Below, piece by piece: positions 62,834-64,000 of a stretch of 64,000 bases of DNA. The number at the start of each line of letters is the position of its first letter. Within the stretch, counting starts at the first letter, position 1. Made by a program: the position numbers and the translations under genes. The stretch comes from JAFMDF01 sp965222705 (GTDB lineage: Bacteria; Bacteroidota; Bacteroidia; Chitinophagales; Saprospiraceae): positions 310,001 through 374,000 of the forward strand of contig CBDCUO010000016.1 in assembly GCA_965222705.1 (NCBI GenBank), in the 5' to 3' direction. The notes beneath the pieces were generated by a model. It was not told where the DNA came from. It worked only from the letters and a program-made list of their open reading frames with translations, and did no database searches.

Positions 62834-63934
62834 TCAATTTATTACTTCAATATAAGCCCCATGTACCCACTCTCCTACCCCAATGCGCAGCCAGCGAGCT
62901 TCTTTTTCCAAAATTTTGACCAAAGCTCCTTCTTGTAATTTTCGTACAATGGCATTATTGGTTCCGGGGCCTTTTCTAACATTCAAAAAATCAGCATCTA
63001 CCACCTTGCCCGTTTTAATATCTACAATTTTTATCAAACTATGGTAAGCCCATTTATCGGTTCCTAGCTTTAGCCAATTGCCTTTTCGATCTTCTATGAC
63101 CACTGGACTACCGTCGGGTAAAACTTCTACGACGGGAAATTGCATTCCGGGGCCAGACCGAACATTCAAACCTGTAGGGTCCTCCACAATTCCTTCTTTT
63201 TGAATAAAAGTAATTTCAATATAATGTGTATGTACCCATTCCTCGTCCCCAATGCGCAGCCAATTGCCAATTTGTTCAAAAATTTCGACTGGATGATCCT
63301 GATTTAAGACATTGGTAATAACATATTGGATGCCCGGCCCTTTGCGCACATTTAGCTCTGCTGTGTTGACAAAGCCCTGTTTAACAGGATGTTCAACCTG
63401 GAAATCCAAGCCTTGGTTCACGGCTTTTTTAAAGGCTTGCCAATCCTTTTCCTCTATCATCATTCGGGGGCAACGCTTGTCAGTAATATCGTAATGCCTA
63501 TACAAGCTATTAATAGTAAATTGATATTTATTCAATAAATATTGGGCTAGTTCTACCGAATTTTGATAAGTCAAATCCCAGTCGCCGTCCATATTGACAC
63601 ACATTTCAAAGCCAATCAGAAAAAAATTGGGGGTCAGATTGCCTTCCAATATCATTTTGCCGATAGGTTTATAGGTTTTAGCTCCCACATGATAGCCCAC
63701 TTCTGCATCCGGTAAGCACTGGACAATCGAATGGTCATCCACAATATAATGCGCAGAAGCTTTGCGCGTAGCGGTATTGAAATAATTTCTATTGGCCAGT
63801 GCATTGGCTCCCCAACCTGGATTAGCGGTCCAGTGAGCAACAATTCCCTTTAATTTTCGAATGGAATAAAATGAGCGATTTCGAAGTGCTGGACGATTAT
63901 GGTTGGTTAAAAAAGCCTTGGTTATTGGAAGCAT
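62834..63934 (-). CDS. N-acetylmuramoyl-L-alanine amidase with three SH3b domains
   Basis: 366 residues. The Amidase_2 domain (about 28-165) has GIVAHWTANPGWG (zinc His), HYIVDDHSIVQ, IGFEMCVNMDGDWD (catalytic Glu) and LYRHYDITDKRCP (second His and Cys/Asp). Three bacterial SH3 domains follow (LNVRKGPGIQYV, LNVRSGPGMQFP, LNVRKGPGTNNA, near 196, 260 and 320). No signal peptide is seen, so it may act in the cytoplasm, after lysis, or be exported by another route. Cell-wall cleavage is the inferred role. A TAAATTTG box lies upstream. Confidence 0.92.
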   Translation of the reverse strand: MLPITKAFLTNHNRPALRNRSFYSIRKLKGIVAHWTANPGWGANALANRNYFNTATRKASAHYIVDDHSIVQCLPDAEVGYHVGAKTYKPIGKMILEGNLTPNFFLIGFEMCVNMDGDWDLTYQNSVELAQYLLNKYQFTINSLYRHYDITDKRCPRMMIEEKDWQAFKKAVNQGLDFQVEHPVKQGFVNTAELNVRKGPGIQYVITNVLNQDHPVEIFEQIGNWLRIGDEEWVHTHYIEITFIQKEGIVEDPTGLNVRSGPGMQFPVVEVLPDGSPVVIEDRKGNWLKLGTDKWAYHSLIKIVDIKTGKVVDADFLNVRKGPGTNNAIVRKLQEGALVKILEKEARWLRIGVGEWVHGAYIEVIN

Positions 63935-63968
63935 AGATAAGATTTGTATCGTTTTCTCAAAATTTTGC

Positions 63969-63976
63969 CAAATTTA
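63969..63976 (-). promoter_or_regulatory. Candidate promoter box of the amidase gene
   Basis: Minus-strand TAAATTTG matches TAnnTTTG, about 35 bases before the amidase start. The -33 region reaches the window edge and cannot be judged properly. Confidence 0.4.
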
Positions 63977-64000
63977 AGTATTCTTTGCCATATTACTAAA

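Noticed and set aside
1..64000. tRNA genes
   Set aside because: No TTCGANTC T-loop with matching acceptor stem and anticodon arm was found by eye; a tRNAscan would decide.

Overview
The window is one contiguous stretch of an AT-rich chromosome from a member of the Bacteroidota, most likely a marine or aquatic Saprospiria-type organism (inference). Reasons: two proteins end in type IX secretion (Por) sorting domains; the succinate dehydrogenase is the cytochrome b558/menaquinone type with MenA encoded nearby; NusB is the long Bacteroidota form; families largely confined to the phylum occur (DUF1599, BT_3928-like DoxX protein, DUF6340, DUF3467); promoter-like TAnnTTTG boxes replace the sigma70 -10 element. 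No tRNA, rRNA, CRISPR array, prophage or intact insertion sequence was found. The layout is that of a core chromosome with short operons and many convergent or divergent pairs.

Left part (1-17.8 kb): the tail of sdhC, then sdhA and sdhB, then hemN. Next come a 1543-residue adenylate cyclase built from seven tandem sensor-like modules, a PlsB/PlsC-type acyltransferase, a LOG-family protein, an FMN reductase, and the leftward group DUF1599 - DoxX/thioredoxin - SUI1. A 167-bp inverted-repeat (MITE-like) element sits beside a small membrane ORF.

Middle part (17.8-44.7 kb): an orphan histidine kinase, topA, a strongly diverged ClpB-like double AAA+ protein, nusB, and metX behind a clear SAM-I riboswitch. 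Then OsmC, a 2-hydroxyacid dehydrogenase fused in frame to an exported outer-membrane protein, a lipid kinase and pyrC. A 1.2-kb non-coding region follows with structured RNA candidates, a tandem 36-bp hairpin unit and the SRP RNA gene. After it come an SGNH hydrolase, a frameshifted formylglycine-generating-enzyme-like lipoprotein gene, a doubly frameshifted polyphosphate kinase 2 gene, a threonine dehydratase, menA, a SulP transporter, YigZ, Sua5, a 50-residue membrane protein and a dipeptide epimerase.

Right part (44.7-64 kb): mostly envelope and secreted proteins. These are a sortilin/BNR-repeat protein, a DUF5117-type zinc metalloprotease, a choice-of-anchor-B/PKD protein with a T9SS tail, a CotH-like kinase, DUF3467, a SnoaL-like protein, an SPFH/SHOCT protein, a DUF3604 protein, an amidohydrolase lipoprotein, an M23 peptidase with a T9SS tail, and an amidase with three SH3b domains.

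Most unusual items: (i) the seven-module cyclase; (ii) the ClpB-like protein, whose first ATPase site has lost its Walker B acid and arginine fingers and whose second ring lacks the aromatic pore loop; (iii) the dehydrogenase/outer-membrane-protein fusion; (iv) the tandem two-hairpin RNA unit just upstream of the SRP RNA; (v) three +1 frameshifts within 1.6 kb. No single large novel defence or secretion system is evident. All family assignments come from reading motifs, not from database searches.
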